Shown here: piece by piece, positions 1-12,186 of the stretch
How positions within the stretch are numbered: position 1 is the first letter of the stretch
How the letters are laid out: the number at the start of each line of letters is the position of its first letter
From: [Phialemoniopsis] sp. UDSM-2020
Lineage: Eukaryota > Ascomycota > Sordariomycetes > Thyridiales > Thyridiaceae
DNA length: 64,000 nt
Assembly (NCBI GenBank): GCA_018873225.1
Contig: JAEILZ010000005.1
Coordinates: 4,154,001 to 4,218,000, forward strand
Reading direction: 5' to 3'
Program-made: the position numbers and the translations under genes
The notes under the pieces: model-generated
Seen by the model: only the letters and a program-made list of their open reading frames with translations
Databases searched by the model: none
Told to the model about the DNA's origin: nothing

Positions 1-820
1 GAGAAATGGAATCGCGGACGAAGTCAATGGATCACTCCGACTTGCACTCGGTACCATTTTGGCCGACAACTGATGATCTTGTAAAGTGATCCAATTGCAC
101 GAGTCTCCTTCGAACGCGTCTAGGGCACCAGCAGAGGAGGCTCGGACTAGGCATCCGAGCCTTCGTCCGAGAATGCGCCAATGTGGGTCATAACGATTCA
201 GACTCTGGCGCTACCAACTCCTAGATCCTCTGATGGCGATGGGCAGGGGCTTCAACGCCCCTCTTCTCTTCCAGCAAATGCACATCATTCGTAGCCATGC
301 CAGAGGGTCTTTTCCCGATCTAGCAAGTGGTGTGATCATAGCTGGTCGTCTGGACATACTAACATCCCAGAGGCCACGACCTGAACCCGGCAGGTCGGCA
401 GGCCACACGCAGGCCAGGCGATAGCGCGACGCACTGTCGAGTCTACTGTGGTCTTCGGCAAAGAGCATCGTTGCACCTGATCAAAAGCCGGTGTGAGTTG
501 AACCGAGAAGACATTAGGGCCACCCAAGTCTGGTCATTCCCCACGCCGCCTCCCTAAGCTGGGGTCCAGAGTTTCATCGAACTCGCCCCGTGGGGTACAC
601 AGCTGGAACGGGAGACAGCCGTGTGGTCCGAGTGAAAAACAGACTTGAGTTGAGGGTGTGAAAACTCTTACTTGGCAGATATAAGTGCAGCGATTCTCCC
701 AAGACTTTCAACTTTCAACCTTCAGCACAGGCGAAAACATCGGTCCAGCCTTGCTCCTCTCGAAAAATCTAATCTTTTCAAACGCCAGGAACTTCGGACG
801 TCTCCTTGCAATCAGACACG
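1..820. other. Left-edge intergenic region, promoter side of the first MFS gene
   Basis: No coding region is supported here. The short open frames on both strands overlap each other and show no recognisable family. The right part is the upstream region of the permease gene that starts at 821. Confidence 0.6.
680..685 (+). promoter_or_regulatory. TATA-like element of the MFS gene at 821
   Basis: TATAAG lies about 140 bases before the ATG at 821, followed by a pyrimidine-rich and A-rich leader. The spacing fits a fungal promoter with a leader of roughly 100 bases. The call rests on motif and position only. Confidence 0.4.
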
Positions 821-2649
821 ATGGGCTCTCAGGATATTCACACTCGGGATGGCATCAACCAGGATGTCTCTCATCTCGAGAGGATGACCACGGCCGATGA
901 CCAGAACGACAAGGGCGACCATTCTCGCATGGATCGCGAAGTCGCTGAATACGCTGGTGCCGAGCGCGTCGAGATTGACGAAGAAACCAATAAAAGGCTC
1001 AAGAAGATGATTGACAAACGCGTCTTGGTCGTCATGATCGTCACATACTTTATGCAGGCTCTGGACAAGGGCACAATCTCCTTTGTGTCCATCATGGACT
1101 TCAACAAAGACACTGGCTTGGTTGGACAACAGGTGTGTTTTGAGGACCGGGCTTCTCGTTGAGTTGAACCGCAAGAGCTGACCAGAGATTCGATCTAGTT
1201 TTCGTGGTTGACAACTTGCATCTACATTGCTGTCCTCATCTGCGAATACCCAACAAACCTCATCATCCAGCGAGTCCCCATCGCCAAGTATCTGTCGTTC
1301 AACATCATCTGCTGGGGCATAGTGCTTATGTGCCATGCTGCCTGCCGCAACTTCACGAGCCTCGTCGTCGTTAGAACCTTGCTTGGTATCTTCGAAACCT
1401 GCTGCCAGCCCACCTTTGTTGTTCTCAGGTACATGAACTCTATTGGTAGAGATAGTATCGTCTTTCACTGACAGATGGGACCAGTGCGATGTGGTATAAG
1501 CGACACGAACAAGCCCAGGCTGTCACCTTCTGGTATGCATTATGCCAACTCCCCGTTTCTTCAGAGACTAATCGTTCCGGACAGGTACGCGATGAATGGC
1601 GGACAGCAAATTGTGGGAGGTCTATTGGCTTATTGCTTTGCCCTGATCAAGGGTGGACCTGTCCACTCATGGCAGGCCCTCTTCATCGCCTATGGTGGCA
1701 TCACTGTCATTTGGGGTGTTTTCGTTGGCTTCTGGATGCCTGATTCTCCCATGCGAGCCAAGTGCTTCTCTGAAGCGGACAAGCGCCTAATGGTTGAACG
1801 TGTGCGTGAGAACCAGACCAGCTTGCAGAACAGGAAGTTCCGAAAGGAGCAGGCGATCGAGGCTCTATGTGACCCGCAGACGTGGGGATACTGCCTTATT
1901 TCCATCTGCACGACCTTGCCTACGAGCGGACTCGGTGCCTTCAAGGCTATCATCATCCAGGGTTTCAAGTTTACCGTGTTGCAAACACAGTTGCTCGCTA
2001 TGGTCCTCGGAACTTACATCATTATCATACTCTTCTCCACCCTCTACCTTATCCGGAGGACCAAGCAGAACCTTTTGGTCATGGGTTTCTTCCTGCTTCC
2101 GTACGTGGTCTCCCCATGCTCTTTCTGACAACAGCCGAGCTAACGGTACAATCATACAGATCCTTCGCCGGAACTATCGTCATCATGACCGTGGAAAACA
2201 AGAACGAGGCTACCCGAGTCGGCCTTCTGATTAGCTACTACATCATCTTTTCCTTCTGGTCCGCCCAGACCACCGCCTTGTCCATGATCAGCCGCAATGT
2301 GGCTGGGCAGACCAAAAAGGCTGTCGTCATCGCGGCGAACTTTGTGGCGTGGGCTACTGCTGCTTCAATCGGTGAGTAGAACTACTCCTACCAGAGAAAG
2401 CATCCGCTAATCTTGTCCGAAACAGGCCCTCAGGTCTTCCTCTCATGGGACGCACCCCACTATTTTATCGCTTTCTCGACCCATCTGGGATGCTACAGTC
2501 TGCTCGTCATCGTCATCATCGCCCTTCGCTGGCACCTGCGTCGTCAAAACAGGAAGAAGGATGCTGTTGCGCCATATGACCCGGCCTTGACCACCGCTTT
2601 CGACGATCTGACTGATCGTGAGAACGCCAACTTCCGCTACGTTTACTAA
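821..2649 (+). CDS. MFS permease, Dal5/allantoate (anion:cation symporter) family
   Basis: Six exons (821-1132, 1199-1428, 1485-1532, 1585-2100, 2160-2371, 2426-2649) give 513 residues, the usual length for the family. The ATG at 821 is chosen because the longer frame starts with a non-ATG codon. The protein has an acidic soluble N-terminus, then about twelve hydrophobic segments, a central hydrophilic loop (around RVRENQ) and a charged C-terminus ending FRYVY. Dal5-family marks include DKGTISF in helix 1, a CCQPTFVV helix and MNGGQQIVGG. The family takes up organic anions such as allantoate, ureidosuccinate or nicotinate across the plasma membrane; the substrate here is unknown. Exon 3 is chosen to begin at 1485 because only that acceptor restores the frame. 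An unused AG lies ten bases upstream. The second permease of this family is at 3554-5492 on the other strand. Confidence 0.9.
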
Positions 2650-3553
2650 GGCTGATATAGCCACGCACCACTTGTGTTCAAATGTTGCAAGGAGGATCAG
2701 TATGGACATTCAGACATGTGGTCCGTTATGTACTTAGCAGAACTCAGTGGGTGCATAGTTCGTAGCTAAAGGATGCAATGGTGGGCTCAAAAGAAGGCAT
2801 CTGAGACGGTGGGAGGAGCAGTGCCCTGATGGCCCCCTGTATCTTCATGAAAGAAAATGCGGTCACCTGTACAATATTGCAGGTATGGCTGTGCCCCATC
2901 ATTCGTGTCCTGATTCACTCCCTTCGTGAGGTCCACCACGCCTGGGGTCAATCAGCTATACTGAAGCAATGCACCAAAGTGATTAAGCACTTGCAGGCAT
3001 GCTGACGTGGATATTATTTTAGGCAGTTTCAACACCCGGACATTAGGTCTCTTGGGAAAATGCTCCGCCGGTCTAGCCGTCACCCCACTGGAACTGCCGT
3101 ACCAAGCTCATCACGGACATCTGACCACAGCAATAGGACTAGCAAATATGAGATAACTGTTCCCGTCGCAGCTTAAACTGAGTTAGTACGTAGTCTAGAA
3201 CGTTCTGTTCATGATCCGGGCAAGCGTGAGCAATTTGCTTTGGTTCATGTTAGACGCTACATCTGGTTGCGTTGTAACCTCCCGACCCGAGACTCTTCAC
3301 AGTATTAAGAAGTACTAGATCGAAACTGATAACATCGTTTAAGCACCAAGAAAACACATTTGATGAGTTTCCCACTTGATACTGTCCCGAAGAAACTGCT
3401 ACTAAGTGGGAAAGGATTTGCTTTCTTGAGCCACCTGCAGATCAACCAAACATCTCCAACCCCAGAAACATGTTGTCGCGGTTACTTGAGAATCTTCGGG
3501 CCTCGGCCCCCGGCCCCTGACCCAATGCCCGAACTTATTCGAACGTACTCTCT
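2650..3553. other. Intergenic region between two convergent MFS genes
   Basis: This holds the 3' ends of the two convergent permease genes. I see no coding frame, RNA gene or repeat that I can support. Confidence 0.6.
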
Positions 3554-5492
3554 TCAAATGGTATATCTGAAGGAAGGACTCCCTTCGATGATCTTCTCCC
3601 CACGGTCAGCCTTGGCGTTCTCCCTCCGAAAGTACCACGTGTTGGCGGCGAGTATGATCAGAATCAGTACTGCGAACCCAATCGAAGCATAAATACCCGG
3701 GCGGTACCCAGGTGCATCTTGGCTGCGATAGATGAGAGAGCCAGCTACACCGCCAACGCCGCCCATGCCAACGAAAGTGGCCGAGCAGAAGGCGCGCTTC
3801 CATTGACCTCGTATATTATTCGACTTGTATTTACGGTCAGTAAGCTTTCACACAGACCTGGAAGACAACCTTCGCTGGGCGGCATCTTACCTGGTAAGTC
3901 ATGCAGGCAGGAAAGTTGGTGTTGAATCCGCAACTGATCAAGAAGACGCCAAAGTACGCCACGCCGGCATTCTCAACGAATCCCTAGGATGCCGTCAGTC
4001 AGAATGTCGTAGTGCAAAGGACATTGAAGTCTATGCGGCAGCACCCACCATGAGGCATAGACCGCATATGCCTAACAGAGTGTTGAAAAACATGACAGGG
4101 CCGCGGGTGTGGTACTTGTCGCTAAACCAAGCTGTTCCATACATGTACACCGATGCGACGAAGTAAGGAGGTGCTATCAGGCACTGAGACGCAGCGAGGG
4201 AGAAGCCCATCCTGTCGCGGAGGATCAAAGGGAGGAAATACGCCACTGCATAGGTGACTGTACACAGGGAGCTGTGCCGGGCAAAACGTATGAGGATCAG
4301 CCAAGGTTTCAGCACGACAGCGGTGTCTGAGACACCTACCAGAAGATGAGCGAGTAACCCCAGATGAGAGGATCTTTGGCCGAAGAAATCCATGCCTTGA
4401 AGTTCCACGGTTCGTCTGCTGCATCGCTACGATCCATATCAATGAGATGGAGAATTTGCTCGGCCTCTGCTCCCGTCATAAAGTTGGACTTCTGGCTGGT
4501 CTGATCAGGGAAGTCGATGAGGGTGAAGTAGCTGTCGATTGCAATAATACAGGTCATCTGTTGTCCGGGACATAACGTCAGTATTCGGGCGTCGGGGTGG
4601 TCACGTCAGTCAGCTCGGTACGTGATGACCACTTACTATGCCTTCAACTATGAAGATCCAACGCCACCCATTCAGGTTTGCTACCCCTTTCTACAACTTG
4701 TTAGCATCCATCGAGTGCGATTATTGGTCACAGACTTGTGGAAGGAGAAGTAAAAGTTACCATCTGCATAAGGCCATATGCGAGGATACCTCCGAGCCCC
4801 GAAGCAAAGAAACCGATGAGGTAGAACACGGTCAGTCGTTTCTGGAGATCATATCTAGTGTACCAAGTCGAGATGAGGTAGAGGCAGCTCGGGAGGAAGC
4901 CGGCTTCGAATAGACCAAGGACTACACGCAGGCCGGCTAGTCCCTGCCATGTACTCGAAAATCCGAACCCAATCTAAATACGTCAGCTCTGAATTCGATT
5001 TCTCAAGAGTTGAAACTGTTACCATGACCGCCCCCCAAGCCAAGCTGATAGTAGGCAGGAAGATCACCGGTCCCGTCTTTCGGCAGATAATAGTAGCGGC
5101 GGGTTGGAACAAGGTGTAGGAAATGAAGAACACGAGTGCCACCACCGACTGTGACAAGGTTAGGTCAGTAGACAGCACTGCGAGATCCTCTCAAGGATGA
5201 TCACCGGGGTGAGTCTCACATAGCGATAAGACACGCCCAGTCCTAAATCGGCCGACATGCCAGCAATATTGGCTGCCCCCAAGTTGATCCTGTCTATGAG
5301 ACTGATGCTGTACATGAAGCCCGTGGTGACGATCAAGCGACGGTCGACTCGATGGATCAGCTTTCTGATCTGAGAGCCCGACAACTCGTGCGTCGAATCT
5401 CGCAAATGAGATTCGTTGTCGCTGGCCAGCTCCCTGGAGTGTTTCCCTTCACGAGAAACATGTTGCATTGGGACCTCGACGTTCGATGCCAT
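3554..5492 (-). CDS. MFS permease, Dal5/allantoate (anion:cation symporter) family, second copy
   Basis: Eight exons on the minus strand (5492-5220, 5148-5023, 4973-4761, 4690-4637, 4557-4340, 4271-4049, 3983-3891, 3823-3554) give 489 residues and close in frame. The N-terminal 40 residues are soluble and charged. The first transmembrane region carries DRINLGAANIAGM, typical of the family, where the permease at 821 has DKGTISF. Further marks are GLFEAGFLPSCLYLISTWY, GWRWIFIVEGI before the central loop and a C-terminal loop with WYFRRENAKAD. Sequence and intron positions differ strongly from the permease at 821, so the two are not a recent duplication. Transport of a small organic anion across the plasma membrane is inferred from the family; the substrate cannot be read. 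Its 5' end faces the 3' end of the amidase at 6078-8092. Confidence 0.9.
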
Positions 5493-6077
5493 TCTCGTTG
5501 CAAATGAGCAGTAAGAGATATGAGGTATGATGGCAGAGAGGGTTCTTTTGAAGGATTTGCGTTATTTTCCCTAAGGTAGGTCACGAAGCTCTAAAGAACC
5601 ACGACGACTTGTCTGGACACAACACTCCAAGATGAGGCTCCAGCGCCTTCTTATAACATTGGGGGTTACGCTTCAGGTCTGAGCTTCTACTTGCCCAAAA
5701 TGCTGACAGAAGTCGTATCATGCGCCTGATAAGAGAACAAAATTGATTGCTTTCCTGTTCTGGAAGGCTATCTAGTAGCCTTCTAGCCTCTGGGCTAGTC
5801 TTTGAATCCTGTGCGGGGCCCCGTGGGGACTCCGAGAAGGCGAGCTTGTAGATACGATGAACACGTCACCAGGCGGCACAATCTTATCTGTCGAACACAT
5901 TCAAGTTCGCATCAAGATTGTTGTCTCCCTTCAGAGAGGGGTAGAAATGTTGCCGAATGCCGATTTACCTGGCATTCCACCTCAAGCATCAGTTGTGCGA
6001 GACACGTCAAGTAGCTACGCAGATAGAATAAGCAATTTAACAGATTATCTTTAGATAATAGCAGCACCTCAGGATTG
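5493..6077. other. Upstream region of the second MFS permease and 3' flank of the amidase
   Basis: No coding region is supported. The region contains a TATA and CCAAT pair for the minus-strand permease (5650-5663) and, near the amidase stop, a short palindrome with two facing GATA cores (6044-6059). Confidence 0.55.
5650..5663 (-). promoter_or_regulatory. TATA-like element with adjoining CCAAT box
   Basis: Read on the minus strand, CCAAT is followed within a few bases by TTATAAG, about 160 bases before the permease ATG at 5492. The combination and spacing suit a fungal core promoter. The call rests on motif and position only. Confidence 0.35.
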
Positions 6078-8092
6078 CTATTTTAGCAGATTTTCTATGA
6101 CCTTGGCTATCGCGATGCATTTCTCTTCCTGGTACTTCCCGCATACAATCTGGATGCCGACCGGCATGCCTTCTACCAAATCGATATCATCTAGTGAAAG
6201 TGCCATGTCAGTTGGAGAAGAAAAGCACTCTATTTAGACCACGAGAAACGCACACTGATCCTTGTTGAACTTATCTGACGAATTTCGCACCTGATGCTCA
6301 ACCCAGTCCTGGCTCGGACTCGAATCCAAGGCCTTCGAGGCTTTGCTCACGGGCATAGTAAGAGCAGGCCAATCAAGAAGGTTGAATATGCTCGTATAGC
6401 CAACGTATTGATGAGAGCGTACCCACGTCTCAGGTCGGTAGCCCACCCATGGCGTGACTGGCATGATGAGAGCATTTAGTCCTGACTCGCCCCAGCGGCG
6501 AAGGTACTCTGCTTCGTACTGGTATTTCTCCATGTGCAACTTGTTTTCATTACGGTAAGTCTCAGAGTAACTTCTCGCATATTAGATGCGACCTGAATAT
6601 CACGTACCTGGTGCGTTTCTGCTGTGGTCAGAATGTTGGCGGCCGTTCCTACTAGCATGCCCTCGATGAGTGGCTCTCCTGACAAGCCGCACATCCGTTG
6701 AGCATCTGCTCCTCCATCAGAGAGGATGGCCCGTTCCCAGAGCTCATATGCATACTTGTGAGTGGTGCTATCCCACTCAGTCACTAGGACAAAACACGTT
6801 AAGCATCGACACTGGACACGGACCCATGTTCAAATATCTTACCTTGATGGCCATCAGATAATAGAGCTGCCACTACTTCCTCTATTGCGCGCTTGATTGG
6901 TGGCTGAGGCTTGACTACTCCGTCGTCGAGTATGAAACCAATCTTGAGTGGTCGGCCTGGCGGTAACGAGCATTTCTCTGAATGCCAAGGAAGCGGAGAA
7001 ACGAGCGGGTCGAGTTCCCACGGTCTTGCTTCCGGCAGAGCCTGCATGTAGACCTCGATGCTTTCAAGGCTTGTAGCTATTGGGCCGGCCGTGGGATAGA
7101 CTATATTCTGTCGAGGTCTATCACAAGACATAACATTAGAACCCATCAGAACGTTGCCATGTCCATGAGATGGGCAATTGCGTCCGAGCTTACCCTCCAC
7201 GGTCATAGGCATGCCTACGAACAGTAGGGCACAGCCCGTAAAGGCCGCACAGTGCTGCAGGTATGCGAATGGAGCCTCCAATATCTGTACCGATGCCTAA
7301 AAGGCTTCCACGAGCCGCAATCAAGGAGGATTCGCCTCCACTGCTGCCGCCCGAGATCAGATGCCTGTTGAGAGTGTTCACAGTCTGACCGAACAAATGG
7401 TTGTATGAATCTGACATCTGACCGCGTTGTCCTCAGTCATTAGGTGTAACAGACGAAGAAAATAAGGCAGGGTCAGTGATAATACTCACCATTAGAGACT
7501 GAGGTACGTTTGTCTTGACGTATAAGACGGCTCCCAGTCTTTTCAGTGTTGCAGCAATGCTCCCATCACTGGCCGCTGGCTTTCCGATCAATCCGACCCA
7601 GCCTGCTCATCATCAGCTCAAGCAGTAATTGTCAGACATCAGCACCGAAAGCTCACCAACGGTTGTGTCTTGGCCCTGGACAGCAACATTGTCTTTGACG
7701 CTGACGGGCAGACCATGCAGTGGGCCGGCTGTTTTGCCAGTGCTGGCATACAACGTGTCAAGGCGTGTTGCCTCCGCGAGAGCTTCTTCAAAGAATATTT
7801 CTGTGCAGCACGTCGTAAGCTGGTGTGCGAAGGCAGCGCGTTTTGCAAAGGCCTTGGTCACATCCAGCGCCGACAACTCGCGATTGACGAGCTTTCGCAA
7901 AAGCACTGCGACACTATGAGACTCTGTAATCTCTATCTCATCTTTGGAAAGCAATCCGGACGACCGAATGTGCTCAAGGGCATCCGGAACAGAGTCGACA
8001 GGTGGGATGGAGGGAAGTCTCCATTGTTCCGGGATAGACAAAAACTGCTGTTTTCTCCGGCCTGAAGCTAGTTCCAGGTAAGATCCTGCCAT
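6078..8092 (-). CDS. Amidase, acetamidase type (amidase signature family)
   Basis: Seven exons (8092-7657, 7602-7490, 7417-7194, 7117-6843, 6783-6608, 6539-6254, 6190-6078) give 540 residues, normal for fungal acetamidases (about 540-560). The amidase signature Ser-cisSer-Lys triad is intact: the Lys in VSVKDN (exon 1), the cis-Ser in SGGSSGGE, and the nucleophilic Ser in GTDIGGSIRIP (both exon 3). The C-terminus has EGMPVGIQIVCGKYQEEK, a typical family ending. There is no signal peptide, so it should hydrolyse short amides to acid and ammonia in the cytoplasm. Neighbouring permeases suggest a role in nitrogen scavenging, which is inference. Substrate range cannot be predicted. Every exon junction keeps the frame and there are no breaks, so the gene looks functional. 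Confidence 0.93.
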
Positions 8093-8864
8093 GGTATGTG
8101 AAGATAATCCAAATCAGCGTTGAACATGTGAGCATGACCAGATGATTAGTGGCAAAGGTATGTGTGGCCGACACCAGTACTGGGATTTTATGGAATTCAA
8201 TGAACGCCTTGCTAGCGCCTTACTTGCTTAAACAACAAACTCACGGTCGTGCACATCCTTCCTGGCATATATCTCCGCATACTTCAGTCGGACCAACTCC
8301 TGCCCTACATAACCTTCTTTCTTGGGACAAATGATGCGGTAGTCCTGTCAAGAACATGTAGATCCCTCAAGTGGGCAGTGAGCCGTTCCCCCGCCACACC
8401 CACCGGAGCGTGCCACAGGAGCAAGGCAAGGGACGCTGGATGCATGGGATGACTAGTAGGTAGCCTTCCTATTATAGAAGGCTGTCTAAATTGCAATTTC
8501 CATCCCCTAGAGGTCGATGATAGGTGCGAATGAGTTTCTCACGGCTCTTTCAACTTGGTTGCTACGATAATCAAGACCCAAGAGCCACTTTTTCCTTCCA
8601 CATGCAATACCATCACACCTCCTGCAGCCCATGGGAGGCAGTGTGTCAGGAGAGACTCTGTTTTCGGATGCTTGATGTTCGATATTAGTCAAGGATTTGA
8701 CATTGCATTGGTTATCTATCCCATATATCCCTATCTTACAATACCCCTCGTTCCTACCACCGCTCACACCGTTGTTCAATCACACCTAAAGGAAAGACTG
8801 AAGACTGATATCGTAAATTCTGCCGTACTGTACCCTTGATCCCCTTAATTGGCGTTTGTGATGT
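8093..8864. other. Intergenic region: amidase upstream side and 3' flank of the DHA2 pump
   Basis: No coding frame is supported. It includes TTATCT/GATA cores around 8710, which may matter for a nitrogen-regulated amidase. This is weak motif evidence. Confidence 0.5.
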
Positions 8865-10826
8865 TTATGAGGTCGTACCACGTGTTCTTCTGCCCAACGT
8901 GTTCCAGTCTCTGCTGCACATGCAGGCAAGCAGCCCAATGCCCGCTCCTCCGACAGCCATGACGAATGTCACCCTGGTGCCAGCCATGTATGCATCCAGA
9001 ACACCACCCAGCTGCTCGGCCGGAAACACCCTCGCGAGCTCGCTAGCGCCGGTGCCGAGGACGAGGGTCCGGTCGACCGTCGGGGCTGTCACTGCGAGTT
9101 GATTGAGCATAGTATTGACAGAGGCACACTGGCCTGCCGCGACAAAGAACGCACCACCGACAGTCTGGAAGAGCAGCACGATCGCCGTCGCAGTGGACAG
9201 GTCCTCTTCAGCCACGCTCGCCTGTGTCTTGATGATGTGGGACTGGATCGCGAAACCCCAACCAACGCCGCAAATGAGCTGAAACCCGATGGCGCGCGGC
9301 AAAGCACCGGGAGATGAGTCCATAGTGTAGAGCAAGCCAGCCCCAACAGCAACCACTACCGCGCTGGCAGCCTGGATGGGCTCGATGAATCCGTAGGCGC
9401 TGATGATGGCGCCAGAAGCGATGGTGCAGACAGATACGCCGATGATGAGAGGCAGGTTCCGTATCCCAGACTCGGTTGGGTTGGCGCCGCCTACTGACTG
9501 GAAATAGATGGGCAATGAATACAAAGCGAGGTACTCGGCGCCGATAAAGGCAAAAGCAAACAAATCAGATGTCCAGATGGATCTCTGCTTGAACAGACGG
9601 GGAGGTACCATGGCCCGCTCACCCTGGTAGATCTCCCAACAGATGAAGACGGCTGTGATAACAACGAAGCCAACCAGTAGACCGATGACTGGGCTGGATC
9701 TCCAGGGCATGGTCTGGCCACCGTATTGCAGGGCTAATATGAAGGATACGATGGCGCCCATGAGTAGAGTGACGCCAATAGGATCCGTCTGGAGTGTCAT
9801 CTCTCTCCAGTCGGCCTTTACCTGCGTGATCACAGGAGCCCGAAAGAAGACAGCAATGACGAGCGCCGAAACGAGTCCGATAGGCAGGTTGATGTAGAAG
9901 CACCATCTCCAACTGACCTGCCAGCATAGCTTCATGAGCCCACTGATATTAGATTCTGGGTGATGATCGGGTACACTGACATTTCCTGCAAACGCTCCAC
10001 CTATCAATGGGCCTACGGCACTGGCAATTCCATATGAGGCGCCTAGAATTCCCGTGTACAAAGGTCGGCGCTGTGGAGGAGCCGCAAGGGCCACAATGAT
10101 GTAGCATCCCGACCCAAGCCCTGCCGCTCCCACACCGGATATCGCGCGTCCGATGATCAGCATTTCGGGGTTCTTGGCCGCTCCTGTGCATGAAAAGTCA
10201 TTAGCAGAGTCTCGAGTTCAACGATGAAGGCCTTGTCGCCTTACCGCAGAGTAGACTGCCCAGCTCAAAGAGGAACATGGCGACCAGGAATGCTTCCTTC
10301 AGCGGAAAGTACTTGTATATCTTGCCCCCTGGATTATCTTGTAAATTCCCCTTTCTCTGTGTTCTCAGGACCAGATCTTTCTCGCAGGGACTCACAAGTT
10401 GATTGGAAACCGCCGACGCACATGAGGAATGCGGAACCGTACCAGGAAACGTAGTCGAGCCCGTGGAACTCGTCGGTGATCTTCGGGATCGCCGTGGCGA
10501 CGATTGTCTGTACGCAGCATTAGCCAAACTTGTTTCGTAAACAAAACCCAGCGGAGATGCAGAAGGCAAACCATGTCAAGAGACATCAGGAAGATGCTCA
10601 GCACAACGGCGAGGACGAGGAGGGCCAGCCTCAGACCTCCTGGGTAGTCGACTTCCTCAGACCGTGGGCGCTGGACTGTTTCCTCATCACCAGAATTGAC
10701 GTTTTGGCTGTTGCAGTCAAGTACCTTTTCTTTCCATTCTTCTGGTGACATGCTGCAAGACTGTGCCTGAACCGGGTGGAGACTCGATTCGACAACTTCT
10801 TTGTTTGGGGGCAGTGAAGCAGACAT
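8865..10826 (-). CDS. MFS multidrug efflux pump, DHA2 (14-helix) family
   Basis: Four exons (10826-10572, 10507-10396, 10328-10245, 10183-8865) give 589 residues. After a soluble N-terminus of about 65 residues, the first helix ends FLMSLDM and continues into [14 protein letters not shown], the DHA2 hallmark. WYGSAFLM and [15 protein letters not shown] (the motif C/D region) follow, with [20 protein letters not shown] and a 14-helix layout. The family exports drugs and fungal toxins by proton antiport at the plasma membrane. Relatives often sit in secondary-metabolite clusters, but no synthase is present here. Exon 3 is set to start at 10328 because it restores the conserved STWGKIYKYF. An AG nine bases upstream would give an in-frame variant with three extra codons. 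Confidence 0.92.
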
Positions 10827-12186
10827 TTTGGACTTGTCAGTAGTATGAACCTTTTCAACAACAGGTGGCTAGATTGGGACGTATATTTGCTCCGGCAAAG
10901 CATAACGTGTTGAGGTTATTCAAGGTTCAGGAGCCGGAAGATGACCGGGACTGGCTCGGAAAAAGAAATTGTCGATAAGACGCGTCGCTTCGGACATTCA
11001 CGCGTTTGTTTAATGGAAGCTCTGGAGGCAGGGCAATGTCCCTCCAGCTCCAGGCGTCGCGTGACTTGCTCCGAAAGTTGTTTGGCTTTCCTCCGATGTG
11101 GCCTCGGCGTTCCTCCGATGCCACCGTCGGAGCAATCTACCAGGCGACATACGGCCACGAGAAGGGATTAAAGTCCATTGGGGGGAGACCAGAATAATGT
11201 GTACTATTTCTGAATGATTATGAAATCTCCTGGCATGAATTCGGCCATGGATCTGACTTTGCTAGCCGCACCTGTTCTCTGTCCTTTTTTCCCTTGACTC
11301 TGGCAACTCAGGACATTTTCAGACGCCCACCTCACTGTAAGAGAACATGTTGATCCGGATCAGTGCGATTGATTCATCTCCTTATCATACTTGCAAAAGT
11401 CACTTTGTGCGCTGTAGAGCCTGTTGAACTATTTTCTACCATCTTTGATAAAATCATCAACAAGATGAGCTTTGACTTTAGCAGCGAGTCCGAGTGATCA
11501 AGTAAGAGAAAAGTATCCTAAAGGGCCTGATACAACCAAATCATACTAAACAGTACTCCATACAAACACGGCCACTTTAGCACAAGAGCACATCTTTCTT
11601 AAGATTGTGTTAAGGGTAGAGGGCTTCCGGACTACTCCTCGCAAATACAGCGAGGCCTGGTTATGTGTATGTAAGCAGAGACAAGCTCACGACAGCGTAT
11701 AAGAAGAGAAAGAAATCGAACGAAATGAGTTTTATACAAGATTGTATCAATAGATAACATTTCCCTTCACAATATTGCTAGCTGTAGGTGCTGTTTGTCG
11801 AAGCAGTGTTGCAGGGTCCTGGAGAGCACATGCACTGTGCCGAACTCCCACACGTGATGCTAAAGTTGAGGCCTATCTTATCACCGACCAGCTTTTCCAG
11901 TCTTGCTTGGCTGGGCTGGATCTTCCAGTCAATCGCAACACCAAAACTTATCGCCATTGCACATCACCGACAGCTTCTTGGGGCACAACATTCACGTCCA
12001 CCTGCCTAGATCAATTCTCCAATCAAGCAGACCCCGTGTCACTCCTGAATATCCCTTGACCAACATTCTCGCCACTCCGCAAACGAACAGACCTCGCGAA
12101 CCCTTCAGCGCACGCGCGCGTCCGTCCATCGAGGACTCTCCCCCAGAACTCATCCTCTAACCCCTCACTCGCCACACACACAAGAA
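10827..12186. other. Divergent intergenic region between the DHA2 pump and PRP11
   Basis: This is the shared upstream region for the minus-strand efflux pump and the plus-strand splicing factor. It marks the border between the accessory block and the housekeeping block. Several short frames exist but none is convincing. The last 100 bases before 12187 are C-rich, as in many fungal leaders. Confidence 0.55.
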
